The position numbers and the translations under genes are program-made. Positions 54,358-62,738 of a stretch of 64,000 nucleotides of DNA are shown in pieces (positions within the stretch are counted from its first letter, which is position 1; every line of letters begins with the position of its first letter). The stretch is from Brevifilum sp029548365. GTDB taxonomy: Bacteria > Chloroflexota > Anaerolineae > Anaerolineales > Anaerolineaceae. Under the pieces are notes generated by a model. The model was not told the origin of the DNA. It ran no database searches and saw only the letters and a program-made list of their open reading frames with translations. Location of the stretch: the NCBI GenBank assembly GCA_035376985.1, contig DAOSSA010000004.1:62001-126000 (forward strand). The letters are read 5' to 3'.

Positions 54358-56793
54358 TTATTGAAGGATCATCGGGATAAAGCTTTGAATCCCGCTTCGG
54401 ACCTCAATTGGACCAAATTCTTCCATTCCCAAACCTGACCCACCAAAGCAATTCAGCCAGTAAAAATACAGTTTGCCAAAGGTGATATCCGGGTCGAGGT
54501 ATTCGAAAATCGTTGTGTCAAATAATGGTATTGAGCGGATTAAAATATGCTCGCCATCTGCAGACTCCGCGCGATATAGATCGCAACCCAAGAAACTGTT
54601 AAGATTAGCGGTTTCCCAGTTAATTTGATTCACTCTATTTTGATATGCCCCTGAAAAAGAAACCAAATTCGCTGAAGTGGGGTTGCCCACCCAGATGTTA
54701 ATGTCTGCTGGTTCAGAATCAACAAAGCCATCATTGGCTACAAAGCTGAAGGAATCTTCACCAATAAAATCCTCTTCAGGGGTATATAATAGGGTTGAGC
54801 GTGATGGGTTAAAATCCCCTAATTGCCCATGTGAAGGTCCTCTGGTTATCCTAAAACTTAACGCATCCTCATCTTCATCTATGCCACTCAAAGTTATCGA
54901 AACAGGTGTATTCATGGTCGTTTGAACAGTTTGCCCCAGTGCTGTCGGTGGGTGATTGGTGGGATCACCATAATTGAAACACACCTTGAGTGTGGGCGAT
55001 TGATATGTGGTGTTCTCTTTGGAGGAAAAGGTTAAGGTGCCATCGCCAGTCGTGGGTTGGATTGTCATCCCATAATTTTCAAGTGATTTATCGACCCAGC
55101 TCTGGACGATATTCACACCGTTACTATTGAGAGTGATGGTTCTCAGACCGGTGGAGTTATAACTGCTTGATGTTGCGTTCCACAGGTTGCTGGTACCGCG
55201 GTCATTCGTTGTGCTTCGGGCGCCAGCTTGGCCCCAGGCAGTGGTGCCGTTGTACGTATTCCAGTTGGCGCTTGAATTGCTTGCTGCTCCGGATAAATTC
55301 CCTTCGATCCAATCCTGCTTCAGATAGTAGAGGTTGAAAACTGTAGTGGTTGCTCCTGTGACTCTGAGTGCGATCTCAGCACTGGTGACTTGCGCATCTT
55401 GCGGTATGTTGCTCAGATCCCATTTTAGCAACGGATGCAATGCTCTTTGGCCTTCCTGGATATTTCGGCGAGCATAAATTACATTATTTCCGCCCCAATT
55501 ATGCGTGCTATTGGTTTGTTGGAGGAACGTATCCGAATGTACTGGAATTTCAACACATTTATCTGGTTCATCTGGTGTGAATTCATTGGTCCAGGTGAAT
55601 GAGCTGGTGGTTGAATTCCCGTTGTAATCCCAAACACGAACTTCGATCGTGTGCTCCCCTGGAGCAGTCGGGAACTGATATCGGCTGCCGGGGATGAATC
55701 CCAGGTTGATGTAAAAATCCCTGCACGTATAATTACCGCAGGTCGGTGGGGCGACAAAGTATTCATTCACATAGGTGTTGATGTTTGATCCGCCAGGCAG
55801 GTCGTGAAATTCCCAGGTGGTTACCCAATCCCCGCCGTCAATGCGGAATTCGGTTTTGTGTGGGGGCAGGTAATACACGCTGCTGAGGAAAAGATCGCGT
55901 GCACGCACATAAAACCCGTAATTATCAAATTGTGTTGACGCCACAAAATTACCAGCGGTAATTGTGCCATTGAACAGTAACCCTATTCCTTGAATTTCTG
56001 GGGCCTGGTTGTCTACTAATGTCTCATGGAACTCCAGGGGATTGATAAAGACGTCCCCCGCAGCCAGGATATTCAGGTGAATGTGATTGAAGCGGTAACC
56101 GAAAGATGTTACCGACCAGTAAACAATATTTCCAATATGGGTATTCGGTGGGACATACCCTCCTGTTTTCGGGTTGGTCTTATATTCGGTGAATTTGTCG
56201 AAAATCGATTGAGGGATCGTGCTCCGGTCGATATGGTGGTACTGCCAAACATAGCCTTCCGGGTCCAGAATCGCTACTTCCCAGTACAATGAATTGCCGG
56301 GCTGATAGTTCTCAATATTGACGACCTGACCTCCAGACCGGGTGAAAACCTGTGTGCCATTGGGGGCGATCATGTCAATTCCATGGTGAAAATAAGCCTG
56401 GCTGGTTCCGCTGCTGTAATTCTGGTAGGATTGAATGACATGCCCCATTTGAACGACGGTGAAGGGCCAGGCATATTTCGAATGCGAACCGTTCGGATCT
56501 CCTGTAGCAATGCCCTCTGAATTAATCTGAATCTCATACCCCTCAAGGGTTACGTCAAGTCCTTGCTGACCAATAATCGGATCGTCATCCGTCTTTAGTT
56601 CAATGTCAGCTTCAGATTGAGCCTCGGGGATATCAGCAGCCTGTGGAAGAGTCAATTCATTATCGACCCATAACGTTGCCTCAACCGGATTGTTGATCGG
56701 AATGGGTGTCAAAATCGCTATTAACAAAATGACATATAAGAAAAGTCTTCCGAGCGGAAATTTCTTGCGTGTCCTGGGAGGTCTGGGGTTCAT
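54358..56793 (-). CDS. Large secreted protein: M23-like domain, DNRLRE-type domain, Ig-like repeat
   Basis: 811 residues from the ATG at 56793, seven bases after AAGGAG; the open frame extends 15 codons further without support. A signal anchor (LGRLFLYVILLIAILTPIPI) is followed by an M23-like domain nearly identical to that of the giant protein next to it. It includes YFHHGIDM and FNHIHLNI. A similar beta-rich linker follows, then a DNRLRE/CBM-like domain (ALHPLLKWDLSNIPQDA, WVDKSLENYGMTIQ, TFSSKE). One Ig-like repeat (LSGIDEDEDALSF) and a short carboxy-terminal domain ending SFIPMILQ complete it. DNRLRE domains often bind polysaccharide or DNA. The protein is likely on the cell surface. Confidence 0.88.
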   Translation of the reverse strand: MNPRPPRTRKKFPLGRLFLYVILLIAILTPIPINNPVEATLWVDNELTLPQAADIPEAQSEADIELKTDDDPIIGQQGLDVTLEGYEIQINSEGIATGDPNGSHSKYAWPFTVVQMGHVIQSYQNYSSGTSQAYFHHGIDMIAPNGTQVFTRSGGQVVNIENYQPGNSLYWEVAILDPEGYVWQYHHIDRSTIPQSIFDKFTEYKTNPKTGGYVPPNTHIGNIVYWSVTSFGYRFNHIHLNILAAGDVFINPLEFHETLVDNQAPEIQGIGLLFNGTITAGNFVASTQFDNYGFYVRARDLFLSSVYYLPPHKTEFRIDGGDWVTTWEFHDLPGGSNINTYVNEYFVAPPTCGNYTCRDFYINLGFIPGSRYQFPTAPGEHTIEVRVWDYNGNSTTSSFTWTNEFTPDEPDKCVEIPVHSDTFLQQTNSTHNWGGNNVIYARRNIQEGQRALHPLLKWDLSNIPQDAQVTSAEIALRVTGATTTVFNLYYLKQDWIEGNLSGAASNSSANWNTYNGTTAWGQAGARSTTNDRGTSNLWNATSSSYNSTGLRTITLNSNGVNIVQSWVDKSLENYGMTIQPTTGDGTLTFSSKENTTYQSPTLKVCFNYGDPTNHPPTALGQTVQTTMNTPVSITLSGIDEDEDALSFRITRGPSHGQLGDFNPSRSTLLYTPEEDFIGEDSFSFVANDGFVDSEPADINIWVGNPTSANLVSFSGAYQNRVNQINWETANLNSFLGCDLYRAESADGEHILIRSIPLFDTTIFEYLDPDITFGKLYFYWLNCFGGSGLGMEEFGPIEVRSGIQSFIPMILQ

Positions 56794-57249
56794 TTTAATT
56801 GCTCCTTGTAAAATCGTTCCTGTTTTGGGTTGATACACATTCAGATTAAATATTAAAAATTGTCAACCTTATCTCACTGGGAATACTCCTACGAATGCAA
56901 GGAATCACAATTGCCAGCAAGGGAAAATGTAGAAGCCGCGTGCTATGATATTTCGATTGGTGTGACATTTCGCTCTGTTCCTGAGAAAAGGAGGAAAATT
57001 TTTTTCAGCTTTAATTTTAACTCAAATAAATGTTTAAGCAAGATCTTTTTAGACTAATATCTAACGTTTTTATCAAAAACGAAGAGATTAAGGCGGATTA
57101 GATTGATAATATTCAGTAAAATGCATATATCATAAAAATATACTACGATTCCTAACATGTAATTAATGCAAAAGCCTTAATCAGTACTCAGACAAATATC
57201 TAAGCGAGATTTCATGGTTAGACCAACGTCTGGCGCCACGAGGGTGGAT
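56794..57249. other. AT-rich intergenic region, no supported gene
   Basis: A 65-codon frame on the plus strand (56860-57057) begins at TTG without a ribosome-binding site and has no family features; it is not called. Promoters for the secreted protein gene on the left should lie here. Confidence 0.5.
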
Positions 57250-57765
57250 TCAGGATAAATAATGTTTGAAGGTGGGAATTCGTTTCATCCATTGATAAAT
57301 GAAGCTGAAAAACCGTGGGCTTGTTGGAAAGGCCCGTGAGCGCCAGGCTGCTAAGCGCCCCAGAAATCTGTAGACAGGCTGATCGGCGCGGATTTGCAAA
57401 CCGGCGCGCTCGATGGCGATCACCTGCCCGAAAACTTCGACCGGCGGAAAATATCCGTCGACACGGTTACCGCGGTCGCCGCGAATCAACAGCCAGCGCT
57501 CTTTTCCCCTTTTTTGAGTCTTAATCACCCTGTGAATCAAAGGCATCCCTTCACTGTTGACGAAAAAAACCACATCACCGAATTTGATCCTGGATAGGTT
57601 TGCAGGCGCTAAGAATAAGGTATCCCCATCGCGGATTAAGGGGTCCATGCTGTCGCCCTTGGCGGTGAAGCGCAGCGTTTTTCCGGCGCCCAACAGGTCA
57701 ATGGCGACGGCAGAGAATGCCTGTGTATCACAGGAGAGGTTTTCTTTGGTAATCACGATGGTCAA
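57250..57765 (-). CDS. Signal peptidase-like protein (S26, Ser/His type) without membrane anchor
   Basis: The 171-residue protein has FTAKGDSMDPLIRDGD with the catalytic Ser39, the IHRVIK segment with His78 at the place of the general base (as in SipW/ER-type peptidases), and the LIRGDRGNRVDGYF motif. There is no amino-terminal hydrophobic helix, so it is probably soluble or only peripherally attached by its basic, aromatic carboxy-terminal 40 residues. The start is a TTG; no ATG is available. Such soluble S24/S26-like proteins occur in RiPP and exopolysaccharide loci with PqqD and HprK-like proteins. Leader removal from the precursor at 62.6 kb is possible but unproven. Confidence 0.78.
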   Translation of the reverse strand: MTIVITKENLSCDTQAFSAVAIDLLGAGKTLRFTAKGDSMDPLIRDGDTLFLAPANLSRIKFGDVVFFVNSEGMPLIHRVIKTQKRGKERWLLIRGDRGNRVDGYFPPVEVFGQVIAIERAGLQIRADQPVYRFLGRLAAWRSRAFPTSPRFFSFIYQWMKRIPTFKHYLS

Positions 57766-57836
57766 GTTTACCCCGTTATCGATATACCGTGAAGTGTTGA
57801 ATCACTGTTGGAGCGGGGGACGGTAAACGATGCATC

Positions 57837-57873
57837 AAAAAAACAGGCCACCAGGCGGCGAGCCGGTGGCCTG
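57837..57873 (-). terminator. Strong intrinsic terminator after the C25 protease gene
   Basis: On the minus strand CAGGCCACCGGC pairs with GCC-T-GGTGGCCTG (12 pairs, one bulge), followed by seven T residues. It lies 26 bases past the stop codon and closes the transcription unit that runs from the right window edge. Confidence 0.9.
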
Positions 57874-57898
57874 AGGTATCTTCAAGGGCGATGAGTGA

Positions 57899-60800
57899 TC
57901 AGTGCACAATCAACGGCAGGTAGATGTTTGCCCCGACGCCATCGCGTTTGACGGTGATGCTGATTGTCGCCGGAGAGCTGTTTGATTTTCCGTCCTTGAC
58001 CACGTATTCAAAACTATCGCTTCCGAAGTATCCCGGGTGCGGTGCATAGGTTAATGGGGGCTCCAACGCCTGGCCCTGGCGGGGACCAGAACCGGGCGGA
58101 AGGTTTTGATACAGGTCGCCATGCGCTGGCTGCTTTGTTATGGAATAGGTCAGCGGGTCGCCATCCACATCCGAGCCGGTGAGGACAATTTCAACGGGTG
58201 TATCCATCGGGGTTTCGATGGTCTGGGGGTAGGCAACGGGCGGGTCGTTGATTGCCACCACCGTGATGGTGACGGTAGCCGTGCCAATATATATTCCATT
58301 ATCATCGACCCTGTAGGTAAATTGCTCCACGCCAAACCAGTCCTTGTCAGGCGTGTAGGTGAATGACCCATCAGGGGCAAAAATTAAGGCTCCATTGGCA
58401 ACATCAGTCACAAGCATTGCGGTGAGGGGGTTGCCCGGCGCAAAGCCAGAGTCATTCTTCAAAACACCATTCAAAGGGCTGACTTCAAGCTTGAAATCTT
58501 CAGCGGTGGTATAAAAGTCATCTACCGCAGCAGGGTTGCGCGTGATCATCAAAGCCGGGTCACCAAAGAGGATATAGGTATCAAGCATATAATAGAGGCC
58601 ACTCCCGCCGCTGTTCCACAGCCGGCTCAAGCCGCTTGTAACAGCCTGCCCCAGGCGATCGGCGCCGTGTTTGAAGACCGCATCAAAAAAGCCGCGGTTC
58701 AGAAAATCATGTCCGCTGGTTATCCCCTGACCGGTGGGCGACCAACTGGCGATGGCGCCTTTGTCCTGTGCCCGCACGATTGCCTCACCAAAGGCAGGCA
58801 CAGCGGGGTTAATAAAATAGCCTTCATTACAGGTCATCGCCAAAAAAATCGGGTACTTATTCTGGTTGCTCAAGTCGGGTATATCTTTGGTTCTAATAAA
58901 AACCTCTGAAGGATTTGACCTTGCAGACCATCCCTCTGTAAAGCCATGTCCATGGAAATTGACGATCAGCTTGCCCTGGTTGATGCCATTTTTCAAAGCC
59001 GCCCGCGCCTGGGCGGGATCTGTATGGGTGCTGCCAAAATACACTTTCTCCACCTGGTAGGGTGAGGGCAGGGCGTCCCTGATTAAATTATCAGAGACAA
59101 GGGCAAAATTACCACCGCTATCGGCTGAGGCCGCCACGGCGAGGACCTGCATCGACCAATCGTCCACAGAGTGATCCTGCTCGTAAGCGATGATTTTTGA
59201 CACCATGATTTCAGCCTCTGCAATGTCGTTAGCAGGCAAACGCCCCAGCATCATTTGAGGGTTTGTTTTAGGCCCAGAGAAAGCCACATAGCGGTTATCT
59301 ACCGCGGTCTCCCCGGTCCAGGGGTCAACCATCGCCAGGAAGGGCGGAATGAGGCTGGGCGGGCTTGTACTGAGGTAATTTTTGGGGTCGTAATGCCCGT
59401 CACCAAACAGGAGCACATAGGCGGGCGCGGGCGGTTCCCAACTCTCATACGCAAAGGCAAGAAAAGCCTGGATGGCGCTCACATCGGTCACGCCATAGCC
59501 GAACTCATCATAAATATCCTGGATGTCGACCAGGGCTGTCACCAGTCCCTGATCCGCGCGATGTGCAGCGAGCCTTTCAGCCTGTTCCCATAAAGCCGGG
59601 GGGGCAATCAGGATATAATCCGTCCTATTTTCGGTTGACCCCAGATTAGAGGGCGTATCCTCAATAATCCTTGTTGAGGATAGCGTCGTAATTGCTGAAT
59701 TTGTCCCGACCCAATAATCCTTCATTGCAAGTTCCTCATCTGCGAAAGTCATTGTGTAGGTCGGTCCGTCTGCCACAATGACCAGGCTGTTCCTGTTAAT
59801 TTCTGCTACTTCAATGGGATCGCTGACATCATAGGCTAAGATTGACTCCGAACTAAAGCCTGAAACTTTGAACGCCGAGGGCTCGATGGTTTCATATGAA
59901 AAAATCAGTTGATCTTCGTCAGACGGGACGGAAAAAGTGCTCGAATACCGAATTTTCGCCCAATCCATTAAAACAAAATCTGCCGTTGCTCCTGTGTCCA
60001 GGGGCAGGTAAACGCTCAAGGTATTAAGGCCAGCTTGCAGAATTCCTGCAGGGATTTCTGCTTCCACAAATCCATCATCCGCCCAGGTTAAATCATCCCA
60101 TTTCACGTCCGCGACCGTTGTGCCATTTAAGTTGATAATTGCGTGATGATCCGGGTTATACGCTGTGTTTGACAGGCCTCCAAAAAGAGCAATTTGCAGT
60201 GAGCCTGCTCCATCATACGGTTCTTCGAGAAAGAAATTATGAGACCAGGTTACAGGCGCGGGATAAGCATAAATTCTATCCCAATAAAAACGCTCAAACG
60301 CATCATCTCCAGGCAGGTCGCTCCTGTAAATGTGGTTTTCCTCCAAAAGCACGTTATTCGAGTAATGGGTCGCCAGTGTCCCAATGGAGGCGCTATCACG
60401 AACTTCCATTCTGAGACCGGATTCGCGTCCATAGGTCAACCAGTAGGCGTTGTTGGCTGTGTATTTACTATCGATCGCCTCTCCATAGAAAATAATATCA
60501 TCCGTTTCATCGAAAACGCCATCACTTTCCCCGCTCACTTGGATGGCGATTTCTTCACCCTGGTAAAACATCTGCAGGGTCTGAGGGTTGAGCGTTACCA
60601 CTGGCAGCCCGGCTGCAGCCAATTCGGCGTAAGTCAACCGATACATGCCTTCTTCCTGAACACTGATGCGCCAGCCCGGGGTGGGGGGCTCCCAGGGGAG
60701 TGCGCCTGCGCCGAGCTGGTTTTGCTGGCTGGCAGACTCGCTTTGCAGCCGTTCTGCCGGCTGCGGGCTTTCCCGCCAGGCCTGAGCTTCAGCGTAATTC

Positions 60801-61501
60801 AACAAATTTGACTGGAAAAAGTCTTCATAAACGCTTGATTCTGGGTTTACAGCGCTGCGCATCACCCCTGGTTGACCATCAAAGCGAATTTTGATGTGTA
60901 CACTTTCATAAACGATGAGGACGTTCTTTGCGGGATCGTACTGCAGCGGGGTGATCCCCACCCCGACAAGGCGCTGCTGGCGCAGCCTTCCATCAACGGT
61001 GATCTCAGCCAATTGCCCGGGATAGATTTCAGAACCCGCGTAAATTTCAGGGTCGGGATCAATCACATGCACGAGATTGACAGCGTCCATACCCGACGCG
61101 AAATCGTCGATCTGGGTGAGCAGGGTGGCAGCCGGCAACACCGGGGCGGATAACTCGACTTTGTGAGACCTGCCCGGGATCACCTCAATCGTAAGCTCAG
61201 CGCCAAAGGGCGCGCCGATCGATTGGGAGGAAAAGGGGAGCATCGGAGCGCCCTGCTGACCGATATTGGACCAGCCGGGAAGGTCCAATCGGGTATAAAG
61301 ATCACCGTCGACGTCGACAACTTCGTGTTGCAGGGACTGCCAGGGCACGCTGACGGTAAATTCCACCCCGTGATCGCTGGATGAGATCAGATTGATCGGA
61401 TCCGATGAATCCATCGCGGCGCTGACCGATGGGCGGACAGGGTTTAACAGGAATACGAGGGTGATGATTACCAGTAAAAAGTTGTTCAATCTTTGTTGCA
61501 T
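57899..61501 (-). CDS. Secreted C25-family (gingipain-like) cysteine protease with Ig-like repeats
   Basis: The 1200-residue protein has a signal peptide (NNFLLVIITLVFLLNPVRPSVSA) and a long propeptide-like amino-terminal part. The Peptidase C25 domain (about 640-1010) has LLFGDGHYDPKNY, the catalytic His in VNFHGHG and the catalytic Cys in LAMTCNEGYF. Two Ig/cadherin-like repeats follow (DVDGDPLTYSI in the last). The carboxy terminus is NIYLPLIVH. C25 enzymes cleave after Arg or Lys. It lies 82 bases downstream of the HprK-like gene and before a strong terminator, so it is in the same transcript as the RiPP genes. It might mature or depend on the peptide, but could also be unrelated cargo. 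Confidence 0.92.
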   Translation of the reverse strand: MQQRLNNFLLVIITLVFLLNPVRPSVSAAMDSSDPINLISSSDHGVEFTVSVPWQSLQHEVVDVDGDLYTRLDLPGWSNIGQQGAPMLPFSSQSIGAPFGAELTIEVIPGRSHKVELSAPVLPAATLLTQIDDFASGMDAVNLVHVIDPDPEIYAGSEIYPGQLAEITVDGRLRQQRLVGVGITPLQYDPAKNVLIVYESVHIKIRFDGQPGVMRSAVNPESSVYEDFFQSNLLNYAEAQAWRESPQPAERLQSESASQQNQLGAGALPWEPPTPGWRISVQEEGMYRLTYAELAAAGLPVVTLNPQTLQMFYQGEEIAIQVSGESDGVFDETDDIIFYGEAIDSKYTANNAYWLTYGRESGLRMEVRDSASIGTLATHYSNNVLLEENHIYRSDLPGDDAFERFYWDRIYAYPAPVTWSHNFFLEEPYDGAGSLQIALFGGLSNTAYNPDHHAIINLNGTTVADVKWDDLTWADDGFVEAEIPAGILQAGLNTLSVYLPLDTGATADFVLMDWAKIRYSSTFSVPSDEDQLIFSYETIEPSAFKVSGFSSESILAYDVSDPIEVAEINRNSLVIVADGPTYTMTFADEELAMKDYWVGTNSAITTLSSTRIIEDTPSNLGSTENRTDYILIAPPALWEQAERLAAHRADQGLVTALVDIQDIYDEFGYGVTDVSAIQAFLAFAYESWEPPAPAYVLLFGDGHYDPKNYLSTSPPSLIPPFLAMVDPWTGETAVDNRYVAFSGPKTNPQMMLGRLPANDIAEAEIMVSKIIAYEQDHSVDDWSMQVLAVAASADSGGNFALVSDNLIRDALPSPYQVEKVYFGSTHTDPAQARAALKNGINQGKLIVNFHGHGFTEGWSARSNPSEVFIRTKDIPDLSNQNKYPIFLAMTCNEGYFINPAVPAFGEAIVRAQDKGAIASWSPTGQGITSGHDFLNRGFFDAVFKHGADRLGQAVTSGLSRLWNSGGSGLYYMLDTYILFGDPALMITRNPAAVDDFYTTAEDFKLEVSPLNGVLKNDSGFAPGNPLTAMLVTDVANGALIFAPDGSFTYTPDKDWFGVEQFTYRVDDNGIYIGTATVTITVVAINDPPVAYPQTIETPMDTPVEIVLTGSDVDGDPLTYSITKQPAHGDLYQNLPPGSGPRQGQALEPPLTYAPHPGYFGSDSFEYVVKDGKSNSSPATISITVKRDGVGANIYLPLIVH

Positions 61502-61583
61502 CGGAGGCTTCCTTTTCGTTTTATTCTACAGAAAAATCTCGAACTGCCAGTCCTGATAACAAGCTGGACCCAAGTATATATAA

Positions 61584-62474
61584 TTATATTTGCTGATCAA
61601 AAATTTGAGAAGAAAGGTCAGACCCTAAAACGGGATTGATCGTAAACATGGGGATGGTGCTCGCCAGCAGCGACAGGCGATCGAGGATCAACGGCAGCTT
61701 CTCTGGCAGGTAATAGGGGATGAAAGCGGTTTGCAATACGCGCTGGACGCCTTCTGAAGGGGTGATCGGATGCACCCCCGGTGCCAGGCTACGGTCGACA
61801 AAAAAGACTTTTTTCAGCGGAACCCCTTCAGGAGAACAGCGGTCTTCATGCTCGTGCCAAGGTGTGCCGAAGATCCAAAACTGGCCTGATAAGTAGCGTA
61901 AAATGACCTGGTCTTCACCCATAATGGTCGTACCGGTCTGACCTGCAATGTGTGTAACAAGAGTCGATTTACCTGCTCCTGAGGATCCAATGAAACAAAG
62001 TCCCTGCGATTCAACTATTACACCTGCCGCGTGCAAAACCAGGTCACCGAAATTTGCCAGCCAGTTTACAGCAATCCGAATATCGATGCTCGCCAGTGGA
62101 TAGATTTCTTTACCTTTGACTAATGAAAAATCGAAGGCGATTACCCCTTTATGGAAGTTATTTTCAATGTATACAAGTTTTGGAGGAGACTGACGAGGAG
62201 AAACAAACACAAAATCGCCTTTTTCATCAAGCCATAATTCCCAAATTTTGGTACGACAGACCGGTTTGGTAAAACCACGGTTGAGGATTTGTTCATCATG
62301 TTTGATTTCCAGGAACAATTCATCCTGAGTTGATGGATGAGTTACGCCAAGCAGGGAATTTTCGGTTAAGAACTTGTTAAAAATACGAGGGACAGTAATC
62401 TGTACATCACTGCCTCTCGTATCAATTACAAATCTTAGCGATGCAATGCTCAACGTCAGAATATCATTAATCAT
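61584..62474 (-). CDS. HPr kinase-like (HprK-related) protein
   Basis: The 296-residue protein has a Walker A loop FIGSSGAGKST (161-171) preceded by LVLHAAGVIVESQG, and an acidic segment MGEDQVILR that aligns with the HprK catalytic loop. It lacks the HPr(Ser) kinase signature needed for sugar control. Such HprK-related proteins are typical members of RiPP (lasso and related) and exopolysaccharide loci, next to PqqD. In some lasso peptide clusters, HprK-like proteins phosphorylate the peptide. The gene is AT-rich like the precursor gene just upstream of it. Confidence 0.88.
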   Translation of the reverse strand: MINDILTLSIASLRFVIDTRGSDVQITVPRIFNKFLTENSLLGVTHPSTQDELFLEIKHDEQILNRGFTKPVCRTKIWELWLDEKGDFVFVSPRQSPPKLVYIENNFHKGVIAFDFSLVKGKEIYPLASIDIRIAVNWLANFGDLVLHAAGVIVESQGLCFIGSSGAGKSTLVTHIAGQTGTTIMGEDQVILRYLSGQFWIFGTPWHEHEDRCSPEGVPLKKVFFVDRSLAPGVHPITPSEGVQRVLQTAFIPYYLPEKLPLILDRLSLLASTIPMFTINPVLGSDLSSQIFDQQI

Positions 62475-62576
62475 TATTTAGGGTATGAAGAATATATCCG
62501 ACTTAGCTGCCATCCGGTCTATAGGGACAATCCTGATTTAAATTCATCAAAGAATATAAAATACCTGCGGATTGCC

Positions 62577-62738
62577 TTACTGCTGAGTATAGCCATAACA
62601 GTTTGTTATACTGCAAGGAACAGGTCCATCTTTAGGGTCCATAACAGATGGACTTTGATTACAAACTGCTAAAATCGCGTTCTTAATTTCTAACTTTACT
62701 TTTTTAACTTGGGGCGCTGCATAGGTCTTCTTATTCAT
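62577..62738 (-). CDS. Putative RiPP precursor peptide, 53 residues
   Basis: The gene is too short for common gene callers. It starts at ATG 62738, inside the last eight bases of the radical SAM gene, with GGAGG 12 bases upstream. The leader-like first half has Tyr6, Pro9 and Val11 (YAAPQVKKVKLEI), a YxxPxV pattern like that bound by lasso-peptide PqqD-type proteins, followed by NAILAVC ending at Cys26. The second half has Cys42 and Cys47 in PVPCSITNCYGYTQQ, with Asp, Pro and Gly around residues 34-39. Cys residues are the usual acceptor sites for radical SAM/SPASM thioether formation. Position between maturase and HprK-like genes supports the call. The modification is not known. Confidence 0.78.
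   Translation of the reverse strand: MNKKTYAAPQVKKVKLEIKNAILAVCNQSPSVMDPKDGPVPCSITNCYGYTQQ

Noticed and set aside
56860..57057. 65-codon plus-strand frame
   Set aside because: TTG start without ribosome-binding site, AT-rich low-complexity end, no family.
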